Assembly: GCF_001039005.1 (NCBI RefSeq)
Contig: NZ_LDWR01000041.1
Span: 124,001 to 188,000 of the forward strand
DNA: 64,000 bases
Reading direction: 5' to 3'
Source: Burkholderia cepacia
GTDB taxonomy: Bacteria > Pseudomonadota > Gammaproteobacteria > Burkholderiales > Burkholderiaceae
Shown here: one piece after another, positions 42,975 through 51,758 of the stretch
Position numbering within the stretch: the stretch's first letter is position 1
How the letters are laid out: every line of letters begins with the position of its first letter
The notes under the pieces: generated by a model
Databases searched by the model: none
What the model saw: only the letters and a program-made list of their open reading frames with translations
What the model was told of the DNA's origin: nothing
Position numbers and translations under genes: made by a program

Positions 42975-44345
42975 TCAGAAATGGATTAACCGAGCCAGAT
43001 CGTTGAACAGCGCGATCGCCGACAACGCGACGATGCAGATCAACCCGGCTCTTTGCAGAATCAGCTGCCAGCGCTCCGAGACGGCTTTCCCGGTCGCGGC
43101 TTCAACCGCATAATATAACAGATGCCCCCCGTCCAAAACGGGAATCGGCAACAAGTTCAGGACGCCAAGGCTAATGCTGACAAGGGCGAGGAACGACAGG
43201 AACGCCGACGGACCGAGCCGCGCGCTCTTGCCCGCGTAGTCCGCGATCGTCACGGGGCCGGATAGATTCTTCAGTGACGCGTTGCCCGTGATCATCCGCC
43301 CGAACATCCGCAGCGAATACACGGAGATGTCCCACGTGCGATGCACGCCGAGCTGCAGACTCTCGATCGGCCCGTAGCGCACGTCGACCGACGGCGTGTG
43401 CATCGACAGCGCCGCGCCGATGCGGCCGACCTGCTGCCCCGATTCGTCGTCGCGCTGCATCTGCGGCACGATCGATACCGTCTGCGCGGTGCCGTCGCGC
43501 TCGATCTTCAGGTCGAGTGCCTTGCCCGCATGGTGCTTCACCGAATCGATGAACCGCGACGCGCCGCCGATCGGCTTGCCGTCGAGCGTGACCAGCTTGT
43601 CGCCGGCCTTCAGGCCCGCCTGCTCCGCCGCGCTGCCGGGCTGCACCGACGCGACCGACAGCGTGCCGCCGCCGGTCTCGAAGCCCAGATGGGCCATGAA
43701 ATCGTCGTCGAGCTGACTTTCGGGAACATTGCGGAGGTCGACGCGGAAATCGAACGTCGCGCTGCCGTCGCGCGCGCCGAGCACGATCTCGCGGTGATCG
43801 AACGCGGCCGCCAGCAGCTTCCAGCGCAGGTCCGACCACGACCGCACCGGCTCCGACTCGCCGCCCTGCGCATTGCGGATCGACACGATCGTCTCGCTGC
43901 CGTCGAAACCCGCGCGCGCCGCCGCCGTACCGGCGGCCGGCGGCGCGACGACCGCGGCCGGCTCGGTCACGCCGGTGGCGAATACAACGGAAAACAGCGC
44001 GATTGCCAACAGGAAGTTCGCGATGGGCCCGGCCGCGACGATCGCGATGCGCTTGTAGACCGACTGCCGGTTGAACGCCTGCCCGAGTTCCTCGGGTTTG
44101 ATGCCGGGGCCCGGATCGCGCTCGTCGAGCATCTTCACGTAGCCGCCGAGCGGCAGCGCGGATAGCGTCCACTCGGTGCCCGTCCTGCGGCTGACCCAAC
44201 GCGCGACGGGCTGGCCGAAGCCGATCGAGAAACGCAGCACCTTCACGCCGCACCAGCGCGCGACGCGATAATGTCCGTACTCATGCACGACGACCAGCAC
44301 CCCGATCGCCACCGCAAACGCGATCAGTTCGACCAGCACGTTCAT
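42975..44345 (-). CDS. rseP: Site-2 zinc metalloprotease RseP
   Basis: An inner-membrane protease that cleaves anti-sigma factor RseA-type substrates within the membrane. The 456-residue protein has the zinc motif HEYGH in the first helix (VVVHEYGHYRVARWCGVKVL), two PDZ domains in the middle (about 110-300, for example AGLKAGDKLVTLDGKPI), and the second zinc ligand in LLPIPVLDGGHLL. The ATG at 44345 has GGAG five bases ahead; a GTG at 44351 would be too close to it. Stop of dxr lies 12 bases upstream. Confidence 0.97.
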   Translation of the reverse strand: MNVLVELIAFAVAIGVLVVVHEYGHYRVARWCGVKVLRFSIGFGQPVARWVSRRTGTEWTLSALPLGGYVKMLDERDPGPGIKPEELGQAFNRQSVYKRIAIVAAGPIANFLLAIALFSVVFATGVTEPAAVVAPPAAGTAAARAGFDGSETIVSIRNAQGGESEPVRSWSDLRWKLLAAAFDHREIVLGARDGSATFDFRVDLRNVPESQLDDDFMAHLGFETGGGTLSVASVQPGSAAEQAGLKAGDKLVTLDGKPIGGASRFIDSVKHHAGKALDLKIERDGTAQTVSIVPQMQRDDESGQQVGRIGAALSMHTPSVDVRYGPIESLQLGVHRTWDISVYSLRMFGRMITGNASLKNLSGPVTIADYAGKSARLGPSAFLSFLALVSISLGVLNLLPIPVLDGGHLLYYAVEAATGKAVSERWQLILQRAGLICIVALSAIALFNDLARLIHF

Positions 44346-44356
44346 GAGCACTCCAT

Positions 44357-45553
44357 TCAGACAGTACGTTCCACGCGGGGCGCAGGCGCTTTTGCAATGA
44401 TCGCGGCGGCAAGGCGGCGTGCCTCGGCATCCGCCGCCAGGACGTCTTCGAGCCCGTCGGGTGCACGGTTCGGCAGCGCGTTGAGCACTGCGTCGACCGT
44501 CGCCGCGATCGTCATGAAGCCGATCCGGCGCTCGAGAAACGCTTCGACCGCAACTTCGTTCGCGGCGTTCAATGCCGCGCTCGCGATACCGCCTTCCTCA
44601 AGCGCCTTCAGCGCAAGCGCGAGGCACGGGAAGCGCGCGTAATCGGGCTTTTCGAACGACAGTTGGGCGATCTGCGCGAGGTCGAGCTGGTCGACGCCCG
44701 CATCGACGCGATCGGGGAACGCGAGCGCGTGCGCGATCGGCGTGCGCATGTCGGGGTTGCCGAGCTGGGCAAGCACCGAGCCGTCGCGGTACGACACGAG
44801 CGAGTGGATCACGCTCTGCGGGTGGATCAGCACGTCGATCCGGTCGCCCGGCAGCCCGAAGATCCAGTGCGCCTCGATCACCTCGAGGCCCTTGTTCATC
44901 ATCGTCGCGGAATCGACCGAGATCTTGCGGCCCATCACCCAGTTCGGGTGCTTGCACGCCTCGTCCGGCGTCACGTCGACGAGCGTGGCCGGCTCGCGCG
45001 TGCGGAACGGGCCGCCCGACGCGGTCAGGATGATCTTCGAGATCCCGCCGTGCTCGGCCGCATCGCGCGGCATGCACTGGAAAATCGCGTTGTGTTCGCT
45101 GTCGACCGGCAGCAGGATCGCGCCATGGTCGCGCACGGCGTCCATGAAGATCGCGCCCGACATCACGAGCGCTTCCTTGTTCGCCAGCAGGATCCGCTTG
45201 CCCGCACGCGCGGCCGCGAGGCTCGGCGCGAGGCCGGCCGCGCCTACGATCGCCGCGACCACCGTGTCGCAGCCGTCGCTCTTCGACACGTCGACGAGCG
45301 CCTGCGGCCCGTGCAGCACGGTCGTCTTGCTGCCCGCCGCGCGCAGTTTCGCGTCGACCTGCGCGGCCGTCGCGGCATCGCCGACCACCGCCACTTCAGG
45401 CGCGAAGCGCAGACACTGCTCGACGAGCTTGTCGCCGTTGCGGTGCGCGGTCAGCGCGTAGACCGAGAATCGTTCGGGGTGGCGCGCGACCACGTCGAGC
45501 GTGCTGTCTCCGATCGAGCCCGTGGAACCGAGCAATGTCAGACGTTTTTGCAT
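44357..45553 (-). CDS. dxr: 1-deoxy-D-xylulose-5-phosphate reductoisomerase
   Basis: Second enzyme of the MEP isoprenoid pathway, NADPH- and metal-dependent. The 398-residue protein shows the NADPH-binding GSTGSIGDSTLDV at residues 9-21, the LLANKEALVMSG metal-binding region, the PVDSEHNAIFQC loop, and the MNKGLEVIEAHWIFG segment. It feeds isoprenoid units used by uppS two genes upstream. Confidence 0.98.
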   Translation of the reverse strand: MQKRLTLLGSTGSIGDSTLDVVARHPERFSVYALTAHRNGDKLVEQCLRFAPEVAVVGDAATAAQVDAKLRAAGSKTTVLHGPQALVDVSKSDGCDTVVAAIVGAAGLAPSLAAARAGKRILLANKEALVMSGAIFMDAVRDHGAILLPVDSEHNAIFQCMPRDAAEHGGISKIILTASGGPFRTREPATLVDVTPDEACKHPNWVMGRKISVDSATMMNKGLEVIEAHWIFGLPGDRIDVLIHPQSVIHSLVSYRDGSVLAQLGNPDMRTPIAHALAFPDRVDAGVDQLDLAQIAQLSFEKPDYARFPCLALALKALEEGGIASAALNAANEVAVEAFLERRIGFMTIAATVDAVLNALPNRAPDGLEDVLAADAEARRLAAAIIAKAPAPRVERTV

Positions 45554-45568
45554 AACAGAGATAGTGGT

Positions 45569-46390
45569 TTAACCAAGCAGCAGCATCGCGAGCGGCAACA
45601 CCGGCAGCAGCGCGTCGACACGGTCGAGCACGCCGCCATGGCCAGGCAACAGTCCGCTCGAATCCTTCACGCCCGCCTGCCGCTTCAACAGCGACTCGAA
45701 CAGGTCGCCGATCACGCTGTACGCGACCAGCAGCGTCAGCGCGGCCCATGCACCGGGCATACCGTAGCGCGCGGCGAATGCAGAAAACAGGGTCGGCTCG
45801 AACGCATGCGCGACCATCGCGACGCCGGCGACGAGCATGACCGCGAGCCAGCCGCCGATCGCGCCTTCCCAGCTCTTCCCGGGACTGATCGTGATGGCCA
45901 GTTTACGCTTTCCGAAGGCTTTGCCCGCGAAGTATGCACCGATATCGGCCAGCCAGACGACCAGAAGCAACGACAGCACGAACGGCACGCCCTGCGCGCG
46001 CGCCGCGACGAGCGCATGCCAGCAGGCCGCGAACACCACGAGGCCGGCTGCCAGCAGGAACGGCCGCCACACGCCGCCCGCGAGTTCGGGCTTGCGCCGC
46101 AGCGCGAACGGACCGACCAGCAGCCAGAACACGCCGGCCGCCATGAAAAGGGGACGGGACGAAGCCACGTCGATGCCGAGCGGTGTGGTGGCCGCCAGCG
46201 CAAGCGCCGCGACGACCGCATAGACGACCGGGCCGGCGCCGCCGAGCTTCAGCAGGCGCGCCCACTCCCACGCGGCAAACACGAGCACGGCGCCGATCAG
46301 CGCCCCGAACGCGCCGAGCGGCGCAAACAGCGTCACCGGCAGCAACACCGCCAGCATCACGAGCGCCGTGATCACACGGGTTTTCAGCAT
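45569..46390 (-). CDS. cdsA: Phosphatidate cytidylyltransferase
   Basis: Makes CDP-diacylglycerol from phosphatidate and CTP at the inner membrane. The 273-residue protein has about eight membrane helices and the family signature near the end (LLKRQAGVKDSSG then PGHGGVLDRVDAL). The ATG at 46390 overlaps the uppS stop by seven bases, indicating coupled translation; the much longer upstream frame is not homologous. Confidence 0.97.
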   Translation of the reverse strand: MLKTRVITALVMLAVLLPVTLFAPLGAFGALIGAVLVFAAWEWARLLKLGGAGPVVYAVVAALALAATTPLGIDVASSRPLFMAAGVFWLLVGPFALRRKPELAGGVWRPFLLAAGLVVFAACWHALVAARAQGVPFVLSLLLVVWLADIGAYFAGKAFGKRKLAITISPGKSWEGAIGGWLAVMLVAGVAMVAHAFEPTLFSAFAARYGMPGAWAALTLLVAYSVIGDLFESLLKRQAGVKDSSGLLPGHGGVLDRVDALLPVLPLAMLLLG

Positions 46391-47166
46391 GAAAGGGAAT
46401 CGGCGTTCTGCGATTGCGGTTCGAGCTGCGCACTCGTGCGCCCGAAACGGCGCTCGCGCTCGGTATACGACGCAATCGCGTCGGCCAGCGCCGCGCCGTC
46501 GAAATCCGGCCAGTATTTGTCGGTGAAATAGAATTCGGCGTACGCAAGCTGCCACAGCAGGAAGTTGCTGACGCGCTGCTCGCCGCCGGTACGGATGAAG
46601 AGATCCGGCTCCGGCGCATAGGCCATCGCCAGGTGCGGCGCGAACGCGTCCTCGGTCACTTCGACCTCGCGACCCTCGCGCACGGCCTGCTCGACGAGCT
46701 TCTTCGTCGCCTGCAGGATGTCCCACCGGCCGCCGTAGTTGGCCGCGATGGTGAGCGTCAGACGGGTATTGCGCGCCGTCTTGGTTTCGGCGCGGCGAAT
46801 CAGTTCGCGAATGCGCGGCTCGAAGCGATCGAGATCACCCACGACACGCAGGCGGATCCCGTTCGCATGCAGCTTGCCGACCTCGCGCTCGAGCGCGGTG
46901 ATGAACAGCCGCATCAGGAACGACACTTCGTCGTTCGGCCGGCGCCAGTTTTCCGAACTGAACGCGAACAGCGTCAGGTATTCGACACCGGCGCGCGCAC
47001 AGCCTTCGACCACCGCCCGCACGGCATCGACGCCGCGGGTATGCCCCGCGACGCGCGGCAAGCGGCGTTCGGTCGCCCAACGGCCGTTGCCGTCCATGAT
47101 GATCGCGATGTGACGCGGCACGACGCCGACGTCAGGCACGCGAACGGTAGAGCTGGTATAGGTCAT
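46384..47166 (-). CDS. uppS: Undecaprenyl diphosphate synthase
   Basis: A cis-prenyltransferase that builds the C55 lipid carrier for peptidoglycan and O-antigen. The 260-residue protein has IAIIMDGNGRWA with the catalytic aspartate, the FAFSSENWRRP stretch, and the C-terminal LFIRTGGEQRVSNFLLWQ and DFDGAALADAIASY motifs. Overlaps cdsA by seven bases. Confidence 0.98.
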   Translation of the reverse strand: MTYTSSTVRVPDVGVVPRHIAIIMDGNGRWATERRLPRVAGHTRGVDAVRAVVEGCARAGVEYLTLFAFSSENWRRPNDEVSFLMRLFITALEREVGKLHANGIRLRVVGDLDRFEPRIRELIRRAETKTARNTRLTLTIAANYGGRWDILQATKKLVEQAVREGREVEVTEDAFAPHLAMAYAPEPDLFIRTGGEQRVSNFLLWQLAYAEFYFTDKYWPDFDGAALADAIASYTERERRFGRTSAQLEPQSQNADSLSC

Positions 47167-47215
47167 GGCCGTTGAGACAGTAATGCGGGAAGAAGGCGGC
47201 GCGCGAGGACGGTCG

Positions 47216-47776
47216 TCAAACCGTCATGATCTCGGCTTCCTTGCTTTGCACGAGCTTGTCGATTTCGGCCACGTGCTTGTCGGTCAGCTTTTGCACGTCG
47301 TCGCTCGCACGGCGCTCGTCGTCTTCCGAGATTTCCTTGTCCTTCACGAGCTTCTTGAGCGCTTCGTTCGCGTCGCGGCGCAGGTTGCGGATTGCGACCT
47401 TGGCCGTTTCGCCTTCGCTCTTGACGACCTTGGTCAGCTCGCGGCGGCGCTCTTCCGTCAGCGCGGGCATCGGCACGCGGATCAGGTCGCCGGACGTTGC
47501 CGGGTTCAGGCCGAGATCGGCTTCGCGAATGGCCTTCTCGACCTTCGCGACCATCGGCTTTTCCCACGGCTGCACACCGATCGTGCGCGCGTCGACGAGC
47601 GTCATGTTGGCAACCTGCGAGATCGGCACCATCGACCCGTAGTAGTCGACCTGCACGTGATCGAGCATGCCGGTGTGCGCACGGCCCGTACGGATCTTCG
47701 CCAGATCGCTCTTGAATGCATCGATCGAGCGCTGCATCTTCTGCTCGACGCCCTTCTTGGTATCAGCGACACTCAT
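47216..47776 (-). CDS. frr: Ribosome recycling factor
   Basis: The 186-residue RRF splits post-termination ribosomes with EF-G. It has the three-helix bundle (KKGVEQKMQRSIDAFKSDLA; LRRDANEALKKLVKDKEIS) and the small domain (QVDYYGSMVPISQVAN). Full length and conserved. Between pyrH and uppS. Confidence 0.98.
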   Translation of the reverse strand: MSVADTKKGVEQKMQRSIDAFKSDLAKIRTGRAHTGMLDHVQVDYYGSMVPISQVANMTLVDARTIGVQPWEKPMVAKVEKAIREADLGLNPATSGDLIRVPMPALTEERRRELTKVVKSEGETAKVAIRNLRRDANEALKKLVKDKEISEDDERRASDDVQKLTDKHVAEIDKLVQSKEAEIMTV

Positions 47777-47867
47777 TTCAACCTCCGAACCTTCAAACCT
47801 TCAAAAAATGCGGGCACTGCCCGGCGCACCATGCACACCAGGGCCGACGACCCGCATCCGCGGGAGT

Positions 47868-48581
47868 TTACACGTGGACGAGCGTACCTTCGTCCTCGCC
47901 CAGCACGATGCGCTTGAGCGCGCCCGGCTTGTTGATCGAAAACACGCGAATCGGCAGCTTCTGGTCGCGGCACAGCGCAAAGGCCGTCGCGTCCATCACC
48001 TGCAGGTTGCGGCTGATCGCCTCGTCGAAGGTGATCGTCGTGTAGCGCGTGGCCGCCGGATCCTTCTTCGGATCGGCAGAATATACGCCATCGACCTTGG
48101 TCGCCTTCAATACGACCTCGGCGCCCACTTCCGAACCGCGCAGCGCGGCGGCCGTGTCCGTCGTGAAGAACGGGTTGCCCGTGCCGGCCGCGAAGATCAC
48201 GACCCGGCCTTCCTCGAGCTGACGGATCGCGCGCGGCCGGATGTACGGCTCGACGACCTGGTCCATCCGCAGCGCGGACTGCACGCGCGCCTCGATGCCG
48301 GCGTGGCGCATCGCGTCCTGCAGCGCCAGCGCGTTCATCATCGTGGCAAGCATCCCCATGTAGTCGGCGGTCGCGCGGTCCATGCCGGCTGCGCCACCCG
48401 CGACACCGCGGAAAATATTACCGCCGCCGATCACGACCGCAAGCTGCGTCCCGAGACGCACGACTTCGGCGATATCGGCCACCATCCGTTCGATCGTCGC
48501 GCGATTGATGCCAAAGGCATCGTCGCCCATCAGCGCTTCGCCGGAGAGTTTGAGGAGGACGCGTTTATAGGCATTGGACAT
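47868..48581 (-). CDS. pyrH: UMP kinase
   Basis: A 237-residue amino-acid-kinase-fold enzyme that converts UMP to UDP. Marks are VLLKLSGEALMGDD, VVIGGGNIFRG and the C-terminal MDATAFALCRDQKLPIRVF. The ATG at 48581 gives the standard N-terminus (MSNAYKRVLLKLSGE). It can be compared with the divergent paralogue at 2,558. Confidence 0.97.
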   Translation of the reverse strand: MSNAYKRVLLKLSGEALMGDDAFGINRATIERMVADIAEVVRLGTQLAVVIGGGNIFRGVAGGAAGMDRATADYMGMLATMMNALALQDAMRHAGIEARVQSALRMDQVVEPYIRPRAIRQLEEGRVVIFAAGTGNPFFTTDTAAALRGSEVGAEVVLKATKVDGVYSADPKKDPAATRYTTITFDEAISRNLQVMDATAFALCRDQKLPIRVFSINKPGALKRIVLGEDEGTLVHV

Positions 48582-48737
48582 AGGGGCTTCCGAGCGACGA
48601 GAGGATGACAACCACGAACTGTAGGGGCGAAATACTGATTCGGGCAAGCGCCGACGGTCGGACCGGGTTTCCCGGCCGGCCGGCGGCGGCGCCGACCGCG
48701 GCGGAGCGGACGCCCGCCGCGGATACTGCCTGACTGC

Positions 48738-49619
48738 TTACTGCTGCTTTGCTGCTGCGACTTGCGCGGCCACTTCGGCGGCGAAGTCGTCCTGGCGCTT
48801 CTCGATGCCTTCGCCGACGACGAACAGCGCGAACTTCTGCACTGCGGCATTCGCTGCCTTCAGCATCTGTTCGATCGTCTGCTTGTCGTTCTTCACGAAC
48901 GTCTGGTTCAGCAGCGACACTTCCTTCAGGTACTTCTGGACGCTACCGTCGACCATCTTCGCGACGATTTCGGCCGGCTTGCCCGATTCCGCAGCCTTTT
49001 GCTCGGCCACGCGGCGCTCCGTCTCGATCAGCTCGGCCGGAACATCAGCCGACGACAGCGCGACCGGCTTCATTGCCGCGATGTGCATCGCGACGTCCTT
49101 GCCGACCTGCTCTTCGCCGCCCGTGTACTCGACGATCACGCCGATACGCGCGCCGTGCAGGTACGTCGCGATCTTGTTCGCGGTTTCGAAGCGGACGAAA
49201 CGGCGGATCGACACGTTCTCGCCGATCTTGCCGACCAGTGCCAGACGCACTGCGTCGACCGTCGAGCCTTCGAGCGGCAGTGCCGACAGCGCGGCCACGT
49301 CGGCCGGGTTCTGCGTCGCGACGAGTTCGGCGACCGTCTTCGAGAACGCGAGGAAGTCGTCGTTCTTCGCGACGAAGTCGGTTTCGCAGTTCAGTTCGAC
49401 CAGCGCGCCTGCGTTGCCGCCGACGAACGATGCGACGACGCCTTCAGCCGTCACGCGCGATGCCGCCTTGCTCGCCTTGTTGCCGAGCTTGACGCGCAGC
49501 AGCTCTTCAGCCTTGGCCAGATCGCCGTCGGCTTCCGTCAGCGCCTTCTTGCACTCCATCATCGGTGCGTCGGTCTTTGCGCGCAGTTCTGCCACCATGC
49601 TTGCGGTAATTGCCGCCAT
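48738..49619 (-). CDS. tsf: Elongation factor Ts
   Basis: Nucleotide-exchange factor for EF-Tu. The 293-residue protein starts with the conserved N-terminal domain (ITASMVAELRAKTDAPMMEC, then KKALTEADGDLAKAEELLR) and the core CETDFVAKNDDF motif. Two adjacent ATGs (49622, 49619) occur; 49619 matches the family start MAAITASM. AGGAG lies upstream. Confidence 0.98.
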   Translation of the reverse strand: MAAITASMVAELRAKTDAPMMECKKALTEADGDLAKAEELLRVKLGNKASKAASRVTAEGVVASFVGGNAGALVELNCETDFVAKNDDFLAFSKTVAELVATQNPADVAALSALPLEGSTVDAVRLALVGKIGENVSIRRFVRFETANKIATYLHGARIGVIVEYTGGEEQVGKDVAMHIAAMKPVALSSADVPAELIETERRVAEQKAAESGKPAEIVAKMVDGSVQKYLKEVSLLNQTFVKNDKQTIEQMLKAANAAVQKFALFVVGEGIEKRQDDFAAEVAAQVAAAKQQ

Positions 49620-49730
49620 CATTCGCTCCTTGAGTCTGTATTCACAACGCCGCCCGCTTTGACGCGGACGGCCGAGATTCGTTTCCGGACCCGCGCCGAT
49701 TCGGCGCGATCAGGTCCGGCGCACAAGCTT

Positions 49731-49763
49731 AAAAAAAGGGGGCCTGTTGAGAGCCCCCTTTTT
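49731..49763 (-). terminator. Hairpin between rpsB and tsf (attenuator/partial terminator)
   Basis: AAAAAGGGGGC (49733-49743) pairs with GCCCCCTTTTT (49753-49763) around a nine-base loop and, on the minus strand, ends in a T-rich tract. It lies 18 bases after the rpsB stop and upstream of tsf, so it probably lowers tsf-and-downstream transcription relative to rpsB rather than ending it fully. Confidence 0.85.
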
Positions 49764-49781
49764 GCGCCGGCTCGGGGCCAG

Positions 49782-50522
49782 TTACGCGTTTTCCTCGACG
49801 TACTCGTCGTCGCCGCGTGCTGCCTGGACCACTTCGTTGACCGCGTTCGCACGGCCTTCGAGGATCGCGTCGGCCACGCCTTCAGCGTACAGCGCGACTG
49901 CCTTGCTCGAGTCGTCGTTGCCCGGGATCACGTAGTCCACACCTTCCGGCGAGTGGTTCGTATCGACCACGGCGATGACCGGCACGCCCAGCTTGTTCGC
50001 TTCGGTGACGGCAATCTTGTGGTAGCCGACGTCGACGACGAAGATCGCGTCCGGAATGCCGCCCATGTCCTTCACGCCACCGATCGACTTTTGCAGCTTG
50101 GCGATTTCACGTTCGAACAGCAGCGCTTCCTTCTTGCTCATCTTCTCGGTTTCGCCCGATTCGACGGCCGCTTCCATGTCCTTCAGGCGCTTGATCGACA
50201 CCTTCAGCGTCTTGAAGTTCGTCATCATGCCGCCGAGCCAGCGTGCGTTGACGTACGGCATGCCTGCGCGCTGTGCTTCCTGAGCGATCGTGTCGCGCGA
50301 CTGGCGCTTCGTACCGACGAACAGGATCGTGCCGCGGTTCGCTGCCAGCTGACGCACGTACTTCTGTGCGTCCGTGAACATCGGCAGCGTCTTTTCGAGG
50401 TTGATGATGTGAATCTTGTTGCGGTGACCGAAAATGAACGGAGCCATCTTCGGGTTCCAGAAGCGCGTCTGGTGACCGAAGTGGACACCCGCTTCCAGCA
50501 TTTGGCGCATCGTAACTGCCAT
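49782..50522 (-). CDS. rpsB: 30S ribosomal protein S2
   Basis: The 246-residue S2 begins [20 protein letters not shown] and has [20 protein letters not shown] and [20 protein letters not shown], all family signatures; the tail is acidic (DDEYVEENA). It heads the long operon. The ATG at 50522 is chosen; the frame extends upstream without homology. A good promoter lies 210 bases before it. Confidence 0.98.
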
Positions 50523-50731
50523 GTAAATTCTCCACGAGGGTTGGGTCTTAAGCCGGCTGCCGTACCGCCGCGCGAACCTGCCCCGAAGGGCGTCGAATTC
50601 AGCGCGGCCGGCACCCTGGTTGCGCCGGCTTGCGATTCGGCACGTGCGGAATGCCCGTGCCGTAAGCCTTTCACCGCGATGCTGCCCCAAGATGGGGAAA
50701 ACTCAGCATTTGGATATCGACTTAGCCAAAG

Positions 50732-50761
50732 AGTATAGCACGCCGATTTGTCCGCTCTCAA
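50732..50761 (-). promoter_or_regulatory. Promoter of the rpsB operon
   Basis: TTGAGA (minus strand, 50756-50761) and TATACT (50732-50737) are 18 bases apart. The leader to the rpsB ATG at 50522 would be about 200 bases, long enough for S2 autoregulation as known for rpsB leaders in other bacteria, although no specific structure was recognised. Confidence 0.65.
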
Positions 50762-50840
50762 GTCGCGCACCACTTTCGCTTGCCGCGCGGCAGCCGGCCG
50801 GACAATCCGCGAAAACCCGCATCCGCGCGGCCGGCAGGGG

Positions 50841-50869
50841 CTGCGAGGCCCGCCATAAGGTGCGATAAT
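50841..50869 (+). promoter_or_regulatory. Candidate promoter of map-glnD
   Basis: CTGCGA (50841-50846) and GATAAT (50864-50869) are 17 bases apart and 32 bases before the map ATG. Divergent from the rpsB promoter; the 379-base region from 50,523 to 50,901 holds nothing else recognised. Confidence 0.45.
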
Positions 50870-50901
50870 CCGTCAATTCACCGCATTCCAGGCATACCTC
50901 G

Positions 50902-51717
50902 ATGGCTATTACGCTCAAAAACGAACACGATATCGCCGAGATGCGCGTCGCCTGCCGTCTCGCGAGCGAAGTGCTCGACTTCATCACGCCGCACGTCGTC
51001 GCGGGCATCGCGACCGCCGAACTCGATCGCCTCTGCCACGAGTTCATGCTCAACGAGCAGGGCACGATCCCCGCGCCGCTGAACTACCAGCCGCCCGGCT
51101 ACCCGCCGTACCCGAAGGCCACCTGCATTTCCGTCAACGACGTGATCTGCCACGGCATTCCCGGCGAGAAGGTGATCAAGAACGGCGACGCGCTGAACAT
51201 CGACATCACCGTGATCAAGAACGGCTACTTCGGCGACACGAGCCGGATGTTCATCGTCGGCGAGGGTTCGATCCTCGCGAAGCGCCTCGTGCAGACCACC
51301 TACGAGTGCATGTGGCTCGGCATCGACCAGGTCAAGCCCGGCGCGCACCTCGGCGACATCGGCTACGCGATCCAGAAGCACGCGGAAGCGCAGGGCTACA
51401 GCGTCGTGCGCGAATACTGCGGCCACGGCATCGGCACGGTGTTCCACGAGGATCCGCAGGTCGTCCATTACGGCCGGCCGGGCACGGGCATCGAGCTGAA
51501 GCCCGGGATGATCTTCACGATCGAGCCGATGATCAACGCCGGCAAGCGCGACATCCGCACGATGCCCGACCAGTGGACGGTCAAGACGCGCGATCGCAGC
51601 CTGTCCGCGCAGTGGGAGCACACGGTGCTCGTCACCGAAACCGGCTACGACGTGCTGACCGTGTCGGCAGGCACGCCGGCGCGCCCCGTGTTCGCGCAAC
51701 CGACCGCCGCGGTCTGA
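50902..51717 (+). CDS. map: Methionine aminopeptidase, type I
   Basis: Removes the initiator methionine. The 271-residue protein has the metal ligands in DITVIKNGYFGDTSRMF, the GHGIGTVFHEDPQV histidine motif, and the EPMIN and WEHTVLVTE glutamates. It is divergent from rpsB, which fits its role in processing new proteins, and is 41 bases upstream of glnD. Confidence 0.97.
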   Translation: MAITLKNEHDIAEMRVACRLASEVLDFITPHVVAGIATAELDRLCHEFMLNEQGTIPAPLNYQPPGYPPYPKATCISVNDVICHGIPGEKVIKNGDALNIDITVIKNGYFGDTSRMFIVGEGSILAKRLVQTTYECMWLGIDQVKPGAHLGDIGYAIQKHAEAQGYSVVREYCGHGIGTVFHEDPQVVHYGRPGTGIELKPGMIFTIEPMINAGKRDIRTMPDQWTVKTRDRSLSAQWEHTVLVTETGYDVLTVSAGTPARPVFAQPTAAV

Positions 51718-51758
51718 GCGCCGTCGCGCCCGCCCCGCCCGCACCTGAACGGCCCCCC

